A stretch of DNA of 38,742 nt from Erwinia sp. ErVv1 (GCF_900068895.1 NZ_CDPK01000001.1:824-39565); one strand, 5' to 3'; shown: positions 9,536 through 19,826, counted from the stretch's first letter. The notes: a model not told the origin generated them from the sequence alone. Made by a program: numbers and translations.

Positions 9536-11596
9536 TCACCGTCTGCGATCAACATCTTTGATTAAGCGGTTAACGCGCGGATCGGCAAACATCTCCTCCA
9601 GCGTGGCGCTCAGTTTGCGCCGCCAGTTGGGGTACTGTTCGGTGGTTCCGGGAACGTTAACCGGCTTGTCCATATCGAGCCAGTCTTCCGGTTGCAGGCC
9701 GAGTAAAGCGCTTTCGCTATCAGCGATAAATCGCTGCATGCCGCGATTCAGTTCGTGGCTCATTTTCATCCGGCTGGCTTTTTTACCGCTATGCTTTGGC
9801 AGGCAGCCATACTGATGCAGCGCATTCAGCAGGGCCTGTTTCTGCCGGGCGCGGTCCTCATAAAGTCCGCGCAGGATGACTTTGTCCGGGTAAAGCCCCA
9901 GCCGCTCGCCCAGCGCCAGGTCATCTGCCGTCCAGAAACCCCGTAAGGTAGGCAAGTCGTGCGTCGTGGCGCTGGCCATTGACTGCCGTGGCCAGGCCTC
10001 GGGGGAACGGTAGCTGTCCTTATCCTGCTGCTCGAAATAGAGCACCTTCCACGAGTAGATACCGCTGTCCCTTAGCAGGGCGACGATCTCCTGTGGGACG
10101 GTTCCCAGATCCTCCCCGATCACCATGCACTGGTTGCGCTGACTTTCCAGCGCCAGGATCGCCAGCAAATCCTCCACCGGGTAATGGACATAGGCACCAA
10201 AATTGGCCGTTTCCCCGGCGGGGATCCACCACAGGCGCAGCATTGACATAACATGATCGATGCGCAGGGCGCCGCAGCTCGCCATATTGGCTCGGATCAT
10301 GTCGATAAAGGGCTGGTAGCCGCGCGCGGCCATAACATGCGGATCCATCGGCGGCAGCCCCCAGTTTTGCCCAAGCGGGCCGAGGATATCCGGCGGCGCG
10401 CCAACCGACGCCCCCAGGCAGTAGAGCGCTCTGTCGCACCAGGTTTCCGCTCCGCCTTCTGAAACGCCAACCGCCAGATCGCGATATAATCCTACCGGCA
10501 TCCCCCGCTGCTGGCTAAGCTGCCAGCAGGCGTCAAACTGGCCTGCGGCCAGCCACTGAAGCCAGAGCCAGAAGCGGATCTCCCGCTTATTTTGCTGACA
10601 AAACTGCTGCACCGCCTGGCCGCCGGGATCCTGCATCACCTCCGGCCAGGCTGGCCAGCCCCAGCGTGCTGCATCCTCCTGCAGCATCGCACCATGCAGC
10701 GCATCGTAGGTCGCCTGCCACCAGAGACCTGATCCACCACCGACAATAAACGCCTCAAATTCGCTAACGGCCGGGTCATCTGCTGTGCGCTGCTCAAACT
10801 GCTGCCAGGCATGCCGCAGGCCGGCAATTTTCAGCTCTGCCACCCGGGAGTAGTCCACCCAGTCGCTCTGTCTGGCCTTCGCCAGCTGCGCCTGGGTGTT
10901 TTTTTGCTGCCACCAGCGCTGAGCAGCGACGCTCTGCTGGAAGTCCGGCACCGCCGCTACGTCGATATAGAGCACATTCAGCCAGCGCCGTGATGAAGGG
11001 CTGTATGGACTGGCGTTTTCCGGGCTGGCAGGGTAAAGCGAATGAATTGGATTGAGTCCAATAAAGGCACCGCCGCGATCGGCAAGCTCCGCCAGCATCT
11101 GTCTCAGATCGCTGAAATCACCCATCCCCCAGTTACTTTCGGACCGCAGGGTGTAGAGCTGCACGCAGGCACCCCACAGCTTTGCCCCCTGCCGCAGCGG
11201 TTCAGGCTCGAAGCAGCGCGTTGGCGCGACGATAATCCGGCACGTCCAGTCTTTTTTACCCTGGTGAAGATGAAGCTGATGATAGCCAAACGGCAGGCTG
11301 CCCGGCAGCGGCAGCGCCTGGCCCGCACTTACCTGGCCACTGTATTCCCGTCCGCTTTCCAACACCAGCTGCCACTGATACTCGCCGCGTCCGGCAATAT
11401 CGACCTTTACGCTGCGCCGACGGGTAAACACTTTGCAGGCCGGGATCGGACCAGGCTTCGTCCTGCCAGCTTCAGACATTGCAGCCAGCAGGCGCTGACG
11501 AACCTGCTGGCTTATTGCCTCGGGTTCACCTTTTGCATTGATATAGTTTGCGGCTATTCCCGCTGCCGCTGAAGCCTGCTCAAACTTGTTATCCAT
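9536..11596 (-). CDS. malQ: 4-alpha-glucanotransferase (amylomaltase) MalQ
   Basis: A 686-residue GH77 enzyme (E. coli MalQ 694) that transfers glucan chains between maltodextrins in the cytoplasm. Catalytic signatures are visible: the nucleophile Asp in LRIDHVMSMLR, the acid/base Glu in VIGEDLGTVP, and the third Asp in THDLPTLRGFW. The start at 11596 (MDNKFEQA) is chosen because AAGGACGGG lies just upstream; a longer frame from 11641 is open but has no support. In E. coli malQ is the second gene of malPQ under MalT; here neither malP nor malT is in the window and I see no clear MalT boxes upstream. Confidence 0.95.
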   Translation of the reverse strand: MDNKFEQASAAAGIAANYINAKGEPEAISQQVRQRLLAAMSEAGRTKPGPIPACKVFTRRRSVKVDIAGRGEYQWQLVLESGREYSGQVSAGQALPLPGSLPFGYHQLHLHQGKKDWTCRIIVAPTRCFEPEPLRQGAKLWGACVQLYTLRSESNWGMGDFSDLRQMLAELADRGGAFIGLNPIHSLYPASPENASPYSPSSRRWLNVLYIDVAAVPDFQQSVAAQRWWQQKNTQAQLAKARQSDWVDYSRVAELKIAGLRHAWQQFEQRTADDPAVSEFEAFIVGGGSGLWWQATYDALHGAMLQEDAARWGWPAWPEVMQDPGGQAVQQFCQQNKREIRFWLWLQWLAAGQFDACWQLSQQRGMPVGLYRDLAVGVSEGGAETWCDRALYCLGASVGAPPDILGPLGQNWGLPPMDPHVMAARGYQPFIDMIRANMASCGALRIDHVMSMLRLWWIPAGETANFGAYVHYPVEDLLAILALESQRNQCMVIGEDLGTVPQEIVALLRDSGIYSWKVLYFEQQDKDSYRSPEAWPRQSMASATTHDLPTLRGFWTADDLALGERLGLYPDKVILRGLYEDRARQKQALLNALHQYGCLPKHSGKKASRMKMSHELNRGMQRFIADSESALLGLQPEDWLDMDKPVNVPGTTEQYPNWRRKLSATLEEMFADPRVNRLIKDVDRRR

Positions 11597-11817
11597 TGTC
11601 CCGTCCTTACGGTTTGCCCTGCCTGACAGGCTGTTGATCATGATGAAAGGCGCGTTCCACGCTGTGGTTCACCGTTGATAAAAAACACAATTACAGGCTC
11701 TTACAGTTAAGACCGGATCGGATAAAAAAGCTTCCCGGCGGAGAAGATATTCTGGTGTGAGGGCAACGTTCTGAAAGCGGAGCAGCATCCATGCTACAAC
11801 TTGATAAGGGTCAAACT

Positions 11818-12576
11818 TCAGCAAAGCTCAAGATGCACATCATGCTGTTCAATCATCTTCAGCACGCCAGGGGGCGGGGCTTCGTCGGTAAACAGATAAT
11901 CGATCAGGCCCATATCCCCCAGATTGATCATCGCATTGCGGCCAAACTTGGAGTGGTCGACCGCCAGCATCACGCAGCGTGAGTTCTCGATAATTGCCCG
12001 CTTGGTGCGCACCTCGTGGTAGTCGAAATCAAGCAGCGAGCCATCCATATCAATACCGCTAATGCCCAGAATGCCGTAATCCAGGCGGAACTGGGAGATA
12101 TAGTCCAGCGTCGCTTCGCCGATGATACCGCCATCACGGGTGCGTACCTCGCCGCCAGCGATAATCAGGCTGAAGTCGGGTTTCGACATAAGCAGCATCG
12201 CCACGTTGAGGTTATTCGTCACCACCCGCAGATTGCTGTGATTAAGCAGCGCATGGGCCACCGCCTCAGGCGTGGTGCCAATATCAATAAACAGAGAGGC
12301 ACCATCGGGAATGTGGCTGGCGACCCGCTGGGCGATACGCGCCTTTTCCGCCGACCACATTCTCTTGCGATCCTGCCAGGCCGTATTTTCCGAGCTGGAC
12401 GGCAGGGCCGCGCCGCCATGATGACGCTGAATTTTGTTCTGTTCAGCCAGATCGTTCAGATCGCGGCGAATCGTTTGTGGGCTGACGGTAAAATGCTCCA
12501 CCAGCTCCTCCGTACTGACATACCCCTGACGACGCACCAGCTCGATGATGGCGTCATGACGTTGCGTCTGCTTCAC
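11818..12576 (-). CDS. glpR: Glycerol-3-phosphate regulon repressor GlpR (DeoR family)
   Basis: A 252-residue DeoR-family repressor, the same length as E. coli GlpR. The N-terminal winged helix (about residues 6-57) has the recognition helix region TVSPQTIRRDLNDL. The C-terminal sugar-phosphate sensor domain carries IDIGTTPEA and related motifs. GlpR is released from DNA by glycerol 3-phosphate. AGGAG stands 5 nt before the ATG. It follows glpG by 44 bp on the same strand, as the last gene of glpEGR. A GlpR-type operator lies before glpD. Confidence 0.96.
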   Translation of the reverse strand: MKQTQRHDAIIELVRRQGYVSTEELVEHFTVSPQTIRRDLNDLAEQNKIQRHHGGAALPSSSENTAWQDRKRMWSAEKARIAQRVASHIPDGASLFIDIGTTPEAVAHALLNHSNLRVVTNNLNVAMLLMSKPDFSLIIAGGEVRTRDGGIIGEATLDYISQFRLDYGILGISGIDMDGSLLDFDYHEVRTKRAIIENSRCVMLAVDHSKFGRNAMINLGDMGLIDYLFTDEAPPPGVLKMIEQHDVHLELC

Positions 12577-12620
12577 ATAGCTCTCCTGTTTTCGCGACCG
12601 TGCCCGCTATACCTACAGGC

Positions 12621-13439
12621 TCATTTGACATTACGGGTATCAACAAAGGCCATTGCCAGCCCCACCAGCAGCCCGGTCACATGCGCGGCGTTGGCAATGG
12701 ACAGCCCAAACCACCCCATATAGCCTACCACCAGCCAGACCACCGCGAAGACCATCATCCCACGCTCCAGATACACGCCGCTATCGGGATCGCGCTCGCC
12801 TCTGAGCCAGGCATAGCCCATCAGCGCATAGACCGCGCCGGAGAGTCCGCCAAACATTACGCCGCTGAAGCGGGACTGCATCCAGCCGCTGAGCAGGGCG
12901 GATATCACCAAAATCACAAAGAGCTTACCGGCCCCGAGACGTTTTTCAATGGCCCCGCCGAGATACCACCACCACAGCAGATTGAAAGCGATATGGAGAA
13001 ACGAGAAGTGCAGCAGAGCCGGGGTAAACCAGCGCCACAGCTGAAAATGCTGGTTTTCACTGGGCCACGCCAGCCACGACATGACGGTTTGATCGCCCAG
13101 CAGCTGCATCAGGATAAAAACCAGGACACAAAGACCGATAACCGTCAGCGTAAGCGGTCCCGCGCGCTGGGTGATGTTAGCCATCAGCGACGATCCCTGA
13201 TAGCGAAGGCCGCTGGAGGTGGTGCCAGAGTGCCAGCTCGCGGCCTGGTAGCGTGGGTGATTAGGATCGCGGATAAACCGCTCAAGTTCGCTTTCAACCA
13301 GGCTGACCCTGGTATCATCATCCAGCCACAGGATGCTTTGGTTCTCGTGTTCAATCCTGATCGCTACGCCCTGGGTAGCCATATAATCCACAAAGGCCTG
13401 CGCCATACGGGGATTGGAAAATTCAGTAATGCGCATCAT
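12621..13439 (-). CDS. glpG: Rhomboid intramembrane serine protease GlpG
   Basis: A 272-residue rhomboid protease of the inner membrane. The cytoplasmic N-terminal domain (1-65) precedes six membrane helices. The catalytic dyad is visible: Ser200 in [13 protein letters not shown] and His253 in NAAHVTG, one residue off the E. coli numbers (201/254). His149 and Asn153 of HIAFN match the oxyanion-hole residues. The start is set at the first ATG of GTG-ATG-ATG, though the exact codon is uncertain. It lies between glpE and glpR, with an ERIC element separating it from glpE. Confidence 0.95.
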   Translation of the reverse strand: MMRITEFSNPRMAQAFVDYMATQGVAIRIEHENQSILWLDDDTRVSLVESELERFIRDPNHPRYQAASWHSGTTSSGLRYQGSSLMANITQRAGPLTLTVIGLCVLVFILMQLLGDQTVMSWLAWPSENQHFQLWRWFTPALLHFSFLHIAFNLLWWWYLGGAIEKRLGAGKLFVILVISALLSGWMQSRFSGVMFGGLSGAVYALMGYAWLRGERDPDSGVYLERGMMVFAVVWLVVGYMGWFGLSIANAAHVTGLLVGLAMAFVDTRNVK

Positions 13440-13479
13440 CACCGTGGAAGTCCCTGTTTATCATCAAAAAAGAACAGTA

Positions 13480-13606
13480 TATACCCTAAATAATTCGAGT
13501 TGCAGGAAGGCGGCAAGAGAGTGGATCCCCGGGAGCTTAAAAAGGTAAATGACTGGGGTGAGTGAACGCAGCCAACACCCCTGCAACCTGAAATTTGACG
13601 GGGATA
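13480..13606. repeat. ERIC (enterobacterial repetitive intergenic consensus) element
   Basis: A stretch of about 127 bp matches the ERIC element. It opens with ATACCCTAAATAATTCGAG. The central part reads GTGGATCCCCGGGAGCTTA then GTAAATGACTGGGGTGAGTG, close to the two arms used as ERIC primers (GTGAATCCCCAGGAGCTTAC and AAGTAAGTGACTGGGGTGAG). It ends near TTTGACGGGGATAT. ERIC elements are imperfect palindromes found in transcribed intergenic DNA. This one sits inside the glpE-glpG gap, so it is probably co-transcribed and would fold in the mRNA. Ends are placed by recall of the consensus, to within a few bases. Confidence 0.9.
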
Positions 13607-13657
13607 TCTTACTGTTTTACCGGGTACAGGCTGTTACACCCAACCTGCGCTCACCCC

Positions 13658-13984
13658 TTATGCCAGGCTTTCCACCCGCAGCGGGAAAGCGGCCTGCCAG
13701 GCCTCGAACCCGCCATCTACGCTGTAGACCTCAGTAAAACCCTGAGTCAGCAGGTACTGCGCCGCACTTTTACTGCTGATGCCGTGGTAACACATGACCA
13801 GCACCGGCGTGGCCACATCGGTCTGTTCAATAAAGGCACTCAGTGAGTGATTAGTCAGGTGGATCGCACCGGTGGCGTGTGCCACCGCATAGCTTTGCGG
13901 ATCGCGTATATCGACCATCTGCGCCTGTTTTTCGATTAGCTGTGCCTGGGCCTGCTGCACGCTGATGCACTGAAATTGATCCAT
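13658..13984 (-). CDS. glpE: Thiosulfate sulfurtransferase GlpE
   Basis: A 108-residue single-domain rhodanese, the same length as E. coli GlpE. The active-site loop is CYHGISS with catalytic Cys65. It transfers sulfane sulfur from thiosulfate to cyanide in vitro, with thioredoxin as a possible physiological acceptor. The start at 13984 (MDQFQC) has GGGAC upstream and matches the family; the frame is open further upstream without support. It heads the glpEGR operon and diverges from glpD across 225 bp of regulatory DNA. Confidence 0.96.
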   Translation of the reverse strand: MDQFQCISVQQAQAQLIEKQAQMVDIRDPQSYAVAHATGAIHLTNHSLSAFIEQTDVATPVLVMCYHGISSKSAAQYLLTQGFTEVYSVDGGFEAWQAAFPLRVESLA

Positions 13985-14086
13985 GATGGTGTCCCGTAAG
14001 AGCGAAATAAGATCCATTGTAACGCGAACGATGAAGACTATAACCCGGATAGCCGCAGGGTTAATCCTCTTTTCTGGGGGCAATTT

Positions 14087-14102
14087 TGTTACCTGCATCA
14101 CG
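14087..14102. promoter_or_regulatory. Candidate CRP site in the glpE-glpD divergent region
   Basis: TGTTA-CCTGCA-TCACG matches the CRP core TGTGA-N6-TCACA at 8 of 10 positions. It lies about 110 bp before the glpD start. CRP activation of glpD is known in E. coli; use of this site is inferred. Confidence 0.45.
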
Positions 14103-14158
14103 CATAAATGTTTTTATTCGGTTAACGCTGGCATCAATGTTGGTTTGCGATTATTATT

Positions 14159-14176
14159 ATGCTCGAAAACGAACAT
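14159..14176. promoter_or_regulatory. GlpR operator upstream of glpD
   Basis: ATGCTCGAAAACGAACAT is a near-perfect inverted repeat (ATGYTCG-AAAA-CGAACAT), the form of known GlpR operators. A further CGAACAT half-site lies at 14190-14196. The operator overlaps a TATTAT sequence that may be a -10 element and ends 33 bp before the glpD start, so bound GlpR would block initiation or clearance. Confidence 0.75.
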
Positions 14177-14209
14177 TTGAGAACTATTCCGAACATCGGA
14201 GGGGATGAC

Positions 14210-15718
14210 GTGGAAACCAAAGACTTGATCGTAATCGGCGGCGGTATCAACGGCGCTGGGATTGCGGCAGATGCTGCTGGACGCGGCCTGTCAGTACTGA
14301 TGCTGGAAGCGCAAGATTTGGCCTGCGCCACCTCTTCAGCCAGCTCCAAACTGATCCACGGTGGCCTGCGCTATCTGGAACACTATGAATTCCGCCTGGT
14401 CAGCGAAGCGCTGGCGGAGCGTGAAGTCCTGCTGAAAATGGCCCCGCATATCGCGTTCCCTATGCGTTTCCGTTTGCCACATCGTCCTCATCTGCGTCCG
14501 GCCTGGATGATCCGGGTAGGCCTGTTTATGTATGACCACCTGGGCAAGCGTACCAGCCTGCCCGGCAGTAAAGGTGTGCGATTTGGTGCAGATTCAGTGT
14601 TAAAGCCCGAGATCGTGCGCGGTTTCGAATATTCAGACTGCTGGGTTGATGATGCCCGCCTGGTGGTGTTAAACGCGCAGGAAGTGGAAAAGCGCGGCGG
14701 CGAAGTCCGTACCCGTACCAAAGTGACCCGTGCATGGCGTGAAAACAATCTGTGGATGGTGGAAGCGGAAGACGTCGACAGCGGTAAAACCTTTACCTGG
14801 CAGGCCAGGGGTCTGGTCAATGCTGCGGGTCCCTGGGTTAAAGAGCTGTTTGACGACGGCCTGAAGCTGAAATCCCCTTACGGCATCCGCCTGATCAAAG
14901 GTAGCCATATCGTGGTGCCGCGCGTTCACACCCAGAAGCAGGCCTATATCCTGCAAAATGAAGATCACCGCATCGTGTTTGTGATCCCCTGGATGGATGA
15001 GTTCTCCATTATCGGCACGACCGACGTCGAGTATAAGGGCGACCCGAAAAACGTGCATATTGATGAGAAAGAGACGGCCTATCTGCTGAACGTGTTTAAC
15101 AGCCACTTCAAAAAGGCGCTGACCGCTGAGGATATCGTCTGGTCCTATTCCGGTGTCCGTCCGCTCTGTGATGATGAATCGGATTCGCCTCAGGCTATCA
15201 CCCGTGACTACACGCTCGACGTCCGCGATGATAACGGCCAGGCACCGTTGCTGTCGGTATTTGGCGGCAAGCTGACCACCTATCGCAAGCTGGCTGAACA
15301 CGCGATGGAAAAGCTGGCGAAGTATTATCCTAAAGCAGGCCCGGCATGGACCAAATCCTGCGTGCTGCCCGGGGGCGATATTGCCGGCACCCGTGAAGAC
15401 TACGCCGCCAGCCTGCGTCGTCGCTATCCGTTTATCAGTGAGGCCATGGCGCGTCACTATGCCCGTACCTATGGCAGCAACACCGAGCTGTTCCTGAAAG
15501 AGGCCAAAAGCCTGGAGGACCTGGGCGAGCTGTTTGGCCATCATCTGTATGAAGCGGAACTGCGCTACCTGGTAGCCAATGAGTGGGTGCGTGAGCAGGA
15601 TGATGCACTGTGGCGCCGTACCAAGCTGGGTATGTGGCTGAATGATGAGCAGCGCGCGCACGTTGGGGCATGGCTGGCGCAGCATGCGAAAAAGCCTGCG
15701 CTATCGCTGGCTTCTTAA
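14210..15718 (+). CDS. glpD: Aerobic glycerol-3-phosphate dehydrogenase GlpD
   Basis: A 502-residue FAD-dependent, membrane-associated dehydrogenase (E. coli 501) that oxidises sn-glycerol 3-phosphate to dihydroxyacetone phosphate and feeds electrons to ubiquinone. The FAD-binding motif GGGINGAG starts the protein. Conserved blocks include IHGGLRYLE, GIRLIKGSHIVVPR and the C-terminal SGVRPLCDDESDSPQ. The start is taken as GTG at 14210, because GGAGGGG stands 5 nt upstream and the protein then begins (M)ETKDLIVIGGG as in E. coli; an upstream ATG at 14159 lies inside the GlpR operator. Regulation by GlpR is supported by that operator. Confidence 0.96.
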   Translation: METKDLIVIGGGINGAGIAADAAGRGLSVLMLEAQDLACATSSASSKLIHGGLRYLEHYEFRLVSEALAEREVLLKMAPHIAFPMRFRLPHRPHLRPAWMIRVGLFMYDHLGKRTSLPGSKGVRFGADSVLKPEIVRGFEYSDCWVDDARLVVLNAQEVEKRGGEVRTRTKVTRAWRENNLWMVEAEDVDSGKTFTWQARGLVNAAGPWVKELFDDGLKLKSPYGIRLIKGSHIVVPRVHTQKQAYILQNEDHRIVFVIPWMDEFSIIGTTDVEYKGDPKNVHIDEKETAYLLNVFNSHFKKALTAEDIVWSYSGVRPLCDDESDSPQAITRDYTLDVRDDNGQAPLLSVFGGKLTTYRKLAEHAMEKLAKYYPKAGPAWTKSCVLPGGDIAGTREDYAASLRRRYPFISEAMARHYARTYGSNTELFLKEAKSLEDLGELFGHHLYEAELRYLVANEWVREQDDALWRRTKLGMWLNDEQRAHVGAWLAQHAKKPALSLAS

Positions 15719-15782
15719 TGACGAAATAACAGCGGGACGGGGTAAAACTGCTGTCAGCATTAACTAATACCTGGTCAGGAGA

Positions 15783-15808
15783 CTGCTGTCAGCCATAACT
15801 GACAGCAG
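15783..15808. terminator. Hairpin between convergent glpD and glgP, with a repeated arm
   Basis: A 10-bp perfect stem CTGCTGTCAG/CTGACAGCAG with a 6-nt loop lies between glpD and glgP. No long T tract follows on either strand. A second copy of the left arm, CTGCTGTCAG, occurs at 15748-15757, and the 18-bp stretches starting at 15748 and 15783 agree at 16 positions. It probably ends transcripts from both sides. Confidence 0.6.
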
Positions 15809-15842
15809 TGCGAACCGGTCCGGTGTGCCCCCCCGCCTAAAC

Positions 15843-18290
15843 CTAAAGCTGTACCGGCTTTATCCCCCAAATCTCATCCGCATATTCCTGAATGGTGCGG
15901 TCAGAAGAGAAATAGCCCATATTGGCAATATTCAGCAGCGCCCTTCTCGTCCAGTCGTCGGGATTGCGATACAGCTCATCTACCTTATCCTGTGTGTCCA
16001 CATAGCTGCGATAGTCCGCCAGCAGCTGATAGTAATCGCCCAGGCTTACCAGGGAATCAAAAATATTCCGGTAACGCCCTGCATCCTGTGCGCTGAATTG
16101 CCCGGTGGCAATCTGCGTCAGCGCCAGATGAAGTTCGGCATCCTGCTCATAGATTTCGCGCGCGTTATAGCCAGCCGCTCGCAGTGCCTCTACCTGCGGC
16201 GTGGTATTTCCGAAGATAAAGATATTCTCTTCACCAACGTGCTCCCGCATTTCAACGTTGGCACCATCCAGCGTACCGATGGTCAGCGCGCCGTTAAGGG
16301 CAAATTTCATATTACTGGTGCCGGAAGCCTCGGTACCCGCCAGTGAAATTTGCTCAGAGAGATCGGCGGCCGGAATAATGATCTGCGCCAGGCTGACGCT
16401 GTAGTTGGGAATAAAGACCACCTTCAGCTTATTGCGTACCTGGGGATCGTTGTTGATCACCTCTGCCACATCATTGATCAGATGGATAATATGCTTCGCC
16501 ATGGTGTATGCCGAGGCGGCCTTACCGGAAAAGATGTTCACCCTCGGTACCCAGTCTGCATCCGGGTCGGCCTTAATGCGGTTATAGCGGGTAATGACGT
16601 GCAGCACATTAAGCAGCTGGCGCTTATATTCATGGATACGTTTGATCTGCACGTCGAACAGCGCGTGGGGATCAACAACAATATCCATTTTCTGCGCAAT
16701 ATATTCTGCCAGGCGTTTCTTATTTTTCAGCTTGGAATCGCTGATTTGCGTCAAAAAGCTGGGGTAGTCAATATACTGATTCAGCTCGTCCAGCTGGCTC
16801 AGGTCCACACGCCAGGTCCGGCCAATCGTTTCGTCCAGTACGCCGGAGAGCGACGGGTTAGCCAGCGCCAGCCAGCGACGCGGCGTCACGCCGTTCGTTT
16901 TATTGGAGAAGCGGCCGGGAAACAGCGCGGCAAAATCGGCAAACAGCGACTGGACCATCAGCGTAGAGTGCAGTTCAGAGACGCCATTAACCTTATGGCT
17001 GACCACGACTGCCAGCCAGGCCATCCGTATTTTACGTCCGTTATTTTCATCAATAATCGAAATGCGCGCCTGCAAATCCCAGTCGTCGGGATAGTGTTCC
17101 TGAATGGTTTTGAGAAAGTAATCGTTAATATCGAAAATAATTTGCAGGTGGCGCGGCAGGATTTTCCCAATCATATCCACGGGCCAGGTTTCCAGCGCCT
17201 CCTGCATCAGGGTGTGGTTGGTGTAGGAGAAGACCTGGCAGGTCACTTCAAACGCATCGTCCCAGCTATATTTATGCTCATCTATCAGCAGACGCATCAG
17301 TTCGGGGATGGCCAGCACCGGATGAGTATCGTTCAGGTGAATAGCAATCCTGTCTGCCAGATTGTCGAAGGTTTTATGCATCGTCCAGTGGCGGGCAAGA
17401 ATATCCTGTACCGTCGCCGAGACCAGAAAATACTCCTGGCGCAGGCGCAGCTCCCGTCCGGAGTAGGTAGAATCGTCCGGGTAGAGTACGCGGGAAACGT
17501 TCTCTGAATGGTTTTTATCCTCTACCGCCGCAAAATAATCGCCCTGGTTAAATTTCCCCAGATTGATTTCATTACTGGCCTGCGCGCTCCAGAGCCGCAG
17601 CGTGTTAGTCGTATCGGTATCATAGCCGGGGATGATCTGATCGTACGCCATGGCCAGTACCTCTTCGGTCTCCAGCCAGCGGGAACGACTGCCCTCCTGC
17701 TGAATACGGCCGCCGAAGCGCACCTTGTAGCGGGTGTTGTAGCGCTGGAACTCCCAGGGATTGCCATATTCCAGCCAGTAATCCGGTGATTCCGCCTGGC
17801 GTCCGTCGATGATATTTTGCTTGAACATGCCGTAATCATAACGAATGCCGTAGCCGCGTCCCGGTAGCCCCAGCGTCGCCAGCGAGTCCAGGAAACAGGC
17901 TGCCAGCCGCCCAAGCCCCCCATTGCCCAGCCCCGGATCGCTCTCCTCTTCGATCAGTTCCTCCAGGTCGAACCCCATCTCATTCAGGGCGTCGCGGGCA
18001 TCGTTGTAAATCCCCATGGAGAGCAGCGCGTTGGAGAGCGTCCGCCCGACCAAAAATTCCATCGACAGATAATAGACCTGGCGAACATCCTGCGAGCGCT
18101 GCGCGCGATTGGAACGCAGCCAGCGCTCAACCATACGGTCCCGCACCGCCAGCAGCGTAGCATTCAGCCATTCATGCTTGTTGGCGATGACCGGATCCTT
18201 ACCCAGGGTAAACATCAGTTTATAGGCAATGGAATGTTTTAACGCCTCCACGCTGAGCGTGGGGGCGGTGTAGGTAAAAGGAGCCTTCAT
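15843..18290 (-). CDS. glgP: Glycogen phosphorylase GlgP
   Basis: An 815-residue GT35 phosphorylase, identical in length to E. coli GlgP. It releases glucose 1-phosphate from the non-reducing ends of glycogen. The PLP-binding region is visible ([16 protein letters not shown], with the Schiff-base lysine in SNMKF), as is the N-terminal block [15 protein letters not shown]. The start at 18290 ([10 protein letters not shown]) matches the E. coli N-terminus and has GGGA 9 nt upstream; another ATG 18 bp earlier is possible. It is the last gene of glgBXCAP and the only glucan phosphorylase gene in the window, as malP is missing. Confidence 0.96.
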   Translation of the reverse strand: MKAPFTYTAPTLSVEALKHSIAYKLMFTLGKDPVIANKHEWLNATLLAVRDRMVERWLRSNRAQRSQDVRQVYYLSMEFLVGRTLSNALLSMGIYNDARDALNEMGFDLEELIEEESDPGLGNGGLGRLAACFLDSLATLGLPGRGYGIRYDYGMFKQNIIDGRQAESPDYWLEYGNPWEFQRYNTRYKVRFGGRIQQEGSRSRWLETEEVLAMAYDQIIPGYDTDTTNTLRLWSAQASNEINLGKFNQGDYFAAVEDKNHSENVSRVLYPDDSTYSGRELRLRQEYFLVSATVQDILARHWTMHKTFDNLADRIAIHLNDTHPVLAIPELMRLLIDEHKYSWDDAFEVTCQVFSYTNHTLMQEALETWPVDMIGKILPRHLQIIFDINDYFLKTIQEHYPDDWDLQARISIIDENNGRKIRMAWLAVVVSHKVNGVSELHSTLMVQSLFADFAALFPGRFSNKTNGVTPRRWLALANPSLSGVLDETIGRTWRVDLSQLDELNQYIDYPSFLTQISDSKLKNKKRLAEYIAQKMDIVVDPHALFDVQIKRIHEYKRQLLNVLHVITRYNRIKADPDADWVPRVNIFSGKAASAYTMAKHIIHLINDVAEVINNDPQVRNKLKVVFIPNYSVSLAQIIIPAADLSEQISLAGTEASGTSNMKFALNGALTIGTLDGANVEMREHVGEENIFIFGNTTPQVEALRAAGYNAREIYEQDAELHLALTQIATGQFSAQDAGRYRNIFDSLVSLGDYYQLLADYRSYVDTQDKVDELYRNPDDWTRRALLNIANMGYFSSDRTIQEYADEIWGIKPVQL

Positions 18291-18311
18291 AGCAATTTTC
18301 CCATTCACTGA

Positions 18312-19745
18312 TTACAACAGCCGCTGATAAAGATCGCGGTAGGCCAGCGCGGCCACCTGCCAGCTAAAATCCATCGCCATCGCCTGGCGCTGTACGTAGC
18401 GCCACAGCGAGGGACGGGACCACAAAACAAAGGCGCGGCGGATGGCGCGCAGCAGCGACCAGGCGTTGCTGTCCTCAAAGGCAAATCCGCTGGCAATGCC
18501 GTCGGCAAGGTTTTCCAGCGAGCTGTCATTGACGGTATCCGCCAGGCCACCGGTGCGCCGGACCAGTGGGAGCGTGCCGTATTTCAGCCCGTAGAGCTGC
18601 GTCAGGCCACAGGGCTCAAAGCGGCTCGGCACCATAATCACGTCGGCTCCGCCCATAATCCGGTGGGAAAACGCCTCGTGATAGCCAATCTGCACGCCCA
18701 CCTGCCCCGGATACTCCGCCGCCGCGGCAAGGAAGCCCTGTTGCAGAACGGCATCGCCCGCCCCCAGCAGCACCAGCTGACCACCCTGCTCCAGCAGGCC
18801 GGGGAGCGCCTCGAGTACCAGATCCAGCCCTTTCTGTTTCGTCAGGCGGCTGACGACGGCAAAGACCGGCACCTTCTCATCTATTTTCAGCCCCATGGCA
18901 ATTTGCAGCTGGCGCTTGTTTTCAACCTTCGCATCAAGGACATCGCGGTTGTAGCGCGCGGTCAGCAGCAGATCGTGTGCCGGGTCCCAGATGGCCGGAT
19001 CGACACCGTTCAGGATGCCGGTTAGTCGCCCTTCCATCTGCCGCTGCCGCAGCAGGTCCTCCATGCCGTAGCCAAACTCAGGCAGGGTGATTTCCCGCGC
19101 ATAGGTTGGGCTAACCGCCGTAATATGATCGGCAAAAAACAGACCCGCCTTCAGATAGGAGATCTGACCGAAAAACTCCAGGCCGAACATATCGAAATAG
19201 GCGGCGGGCAGCTCTATCTCCTCCAGATGGTGCGCGGCAAACAGCCCCTGATAGGCGAGGTTATGCACGGTGAAGACCGATTTAGCAGGCCGTCCGCGCG
19301 CGGCGAGATAGGCACAGGCCAGGCCCGCGTGCCAGTCATGCGCGTGTACCACTTCCGGTCGCCACAGGTTATCCACGCCGCAGGCCAGTTCACATCCCAT
19401 CCAGCCCAGCAGCGCGAAGCGCAGATAGTTATCCGTATAGGCGTACTGCGATTCATCGTGATAGGGACTGCCTGGCCGGTCATACAGCCCCGGCGCATCA
19501 ATGATGTAAATCCCTACGCCTGCAAATTCTCCATAGTGCAGCTCTACTCTGCCCGCGAACGTCTGCAGCGTGGCGACAACCTGGGTATCCTTCACCCCTT
19601 TTTTAATATCCGGGAAACCCGGGATCAACACTCTGGTATCAATCCCCTCTGCGATTTGCGCCGCAGGTAATGCTCCGACAACATCAGCTAGTCCACCCGT
19701 TTTTAGCAGTGGAAAAATCTCTGAACAGACATGTAACACCTGCAT
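18312..19745 (-). CDS. glgA: Glycogen synthase GlgA
   Basis: A 477-residue GT5 glycogen synthase, identical in length to E. coli GlgA. It adds glucose from ADP-glucose to the growing alpha-1,4 chain. The ADP-glucose-binding motif KTGGLADV is at residues 15-22, and the C-terminal [17 protein letters not shown] block and the TGGLADTV repeat are present. The start at 19745 (MQVLHVCSE) has AAGGGG upstream; an in-frame ATG 30 bp earlier gives an extension not seen in the family. glgC ends 81 bp upstream; glgP starts about 20 bp downstream. Confidence 0.96.
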   Translation of the reverse strand: MQVLHVCSEIFPLLKTGGLADVVGALPAAQIAEGIDTRVLIPGFPDIKKGVKDTQVVATLQTFAGRVELHYGEFAGVGIYIIDAPGLYDRPGSPYHDESQYAYTDNYLRFALLGWMGCELACGVDNLWRPEVVHAHDWHAGLACAYLAARGRPAKSVFTVHNLAYQGLFAAHHLEEIELPAAYFDMFGLEFFGQISYLKAGLFFADHITAVSPTYAREITLPEFGYGMEDLLRQRQMEGRLTGILNGVDPAIWDPAHDLLLTARYNRDVLDAKVENKRQLQIAMGLKIDEKVPVFAVVSRLTKQKGLDLVLEALPGLLEQGGQLVLLGAGDAVLQQGFLAAAAEYPGQVGVQIGYHEAFSHRIMGGADVIMVPSRFEPCGLTQLYGLKYGTLPLVRRTGGLADTVNDSSLENLADGIASGFAFEDSNAWSLLRAIRRAFVLWSRPSLWRYVQRQAMAMDFSWQVAALAYRDLYQRLL

Positions 19746-19826
19746 TATCAACCCCTTAACTGTATGCTGACGCATTGACCCGCATCAGATGTTTTTTCTT
19801 ATTACGGCCCAGCGTTGTTAAAGGCT

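Noticed and set aside
11597..11641. Extended N-terminus of malQ
   Set aside because: The family starts near 11596, where a good ribosome site stands; the 15 extra codons have no support.
12600..13493. 297-codon plus-strand frame opposite glpG
   Set aside because: It is a shadow of glpG; the product matches no family I recognise and the minus-strand gene has clear rhomboid motifs.
14669..15685. 338-codon minus-strand frame opposite glpD
   Set aside because: Antisense to a well-conserved glpD; long open antisense frames are common in GC-rich genes.
16350..17507. 385-codon plus-strand frame opposite glgP
   Set aside because: Antisense to glgP, with no ribosome site or family features.
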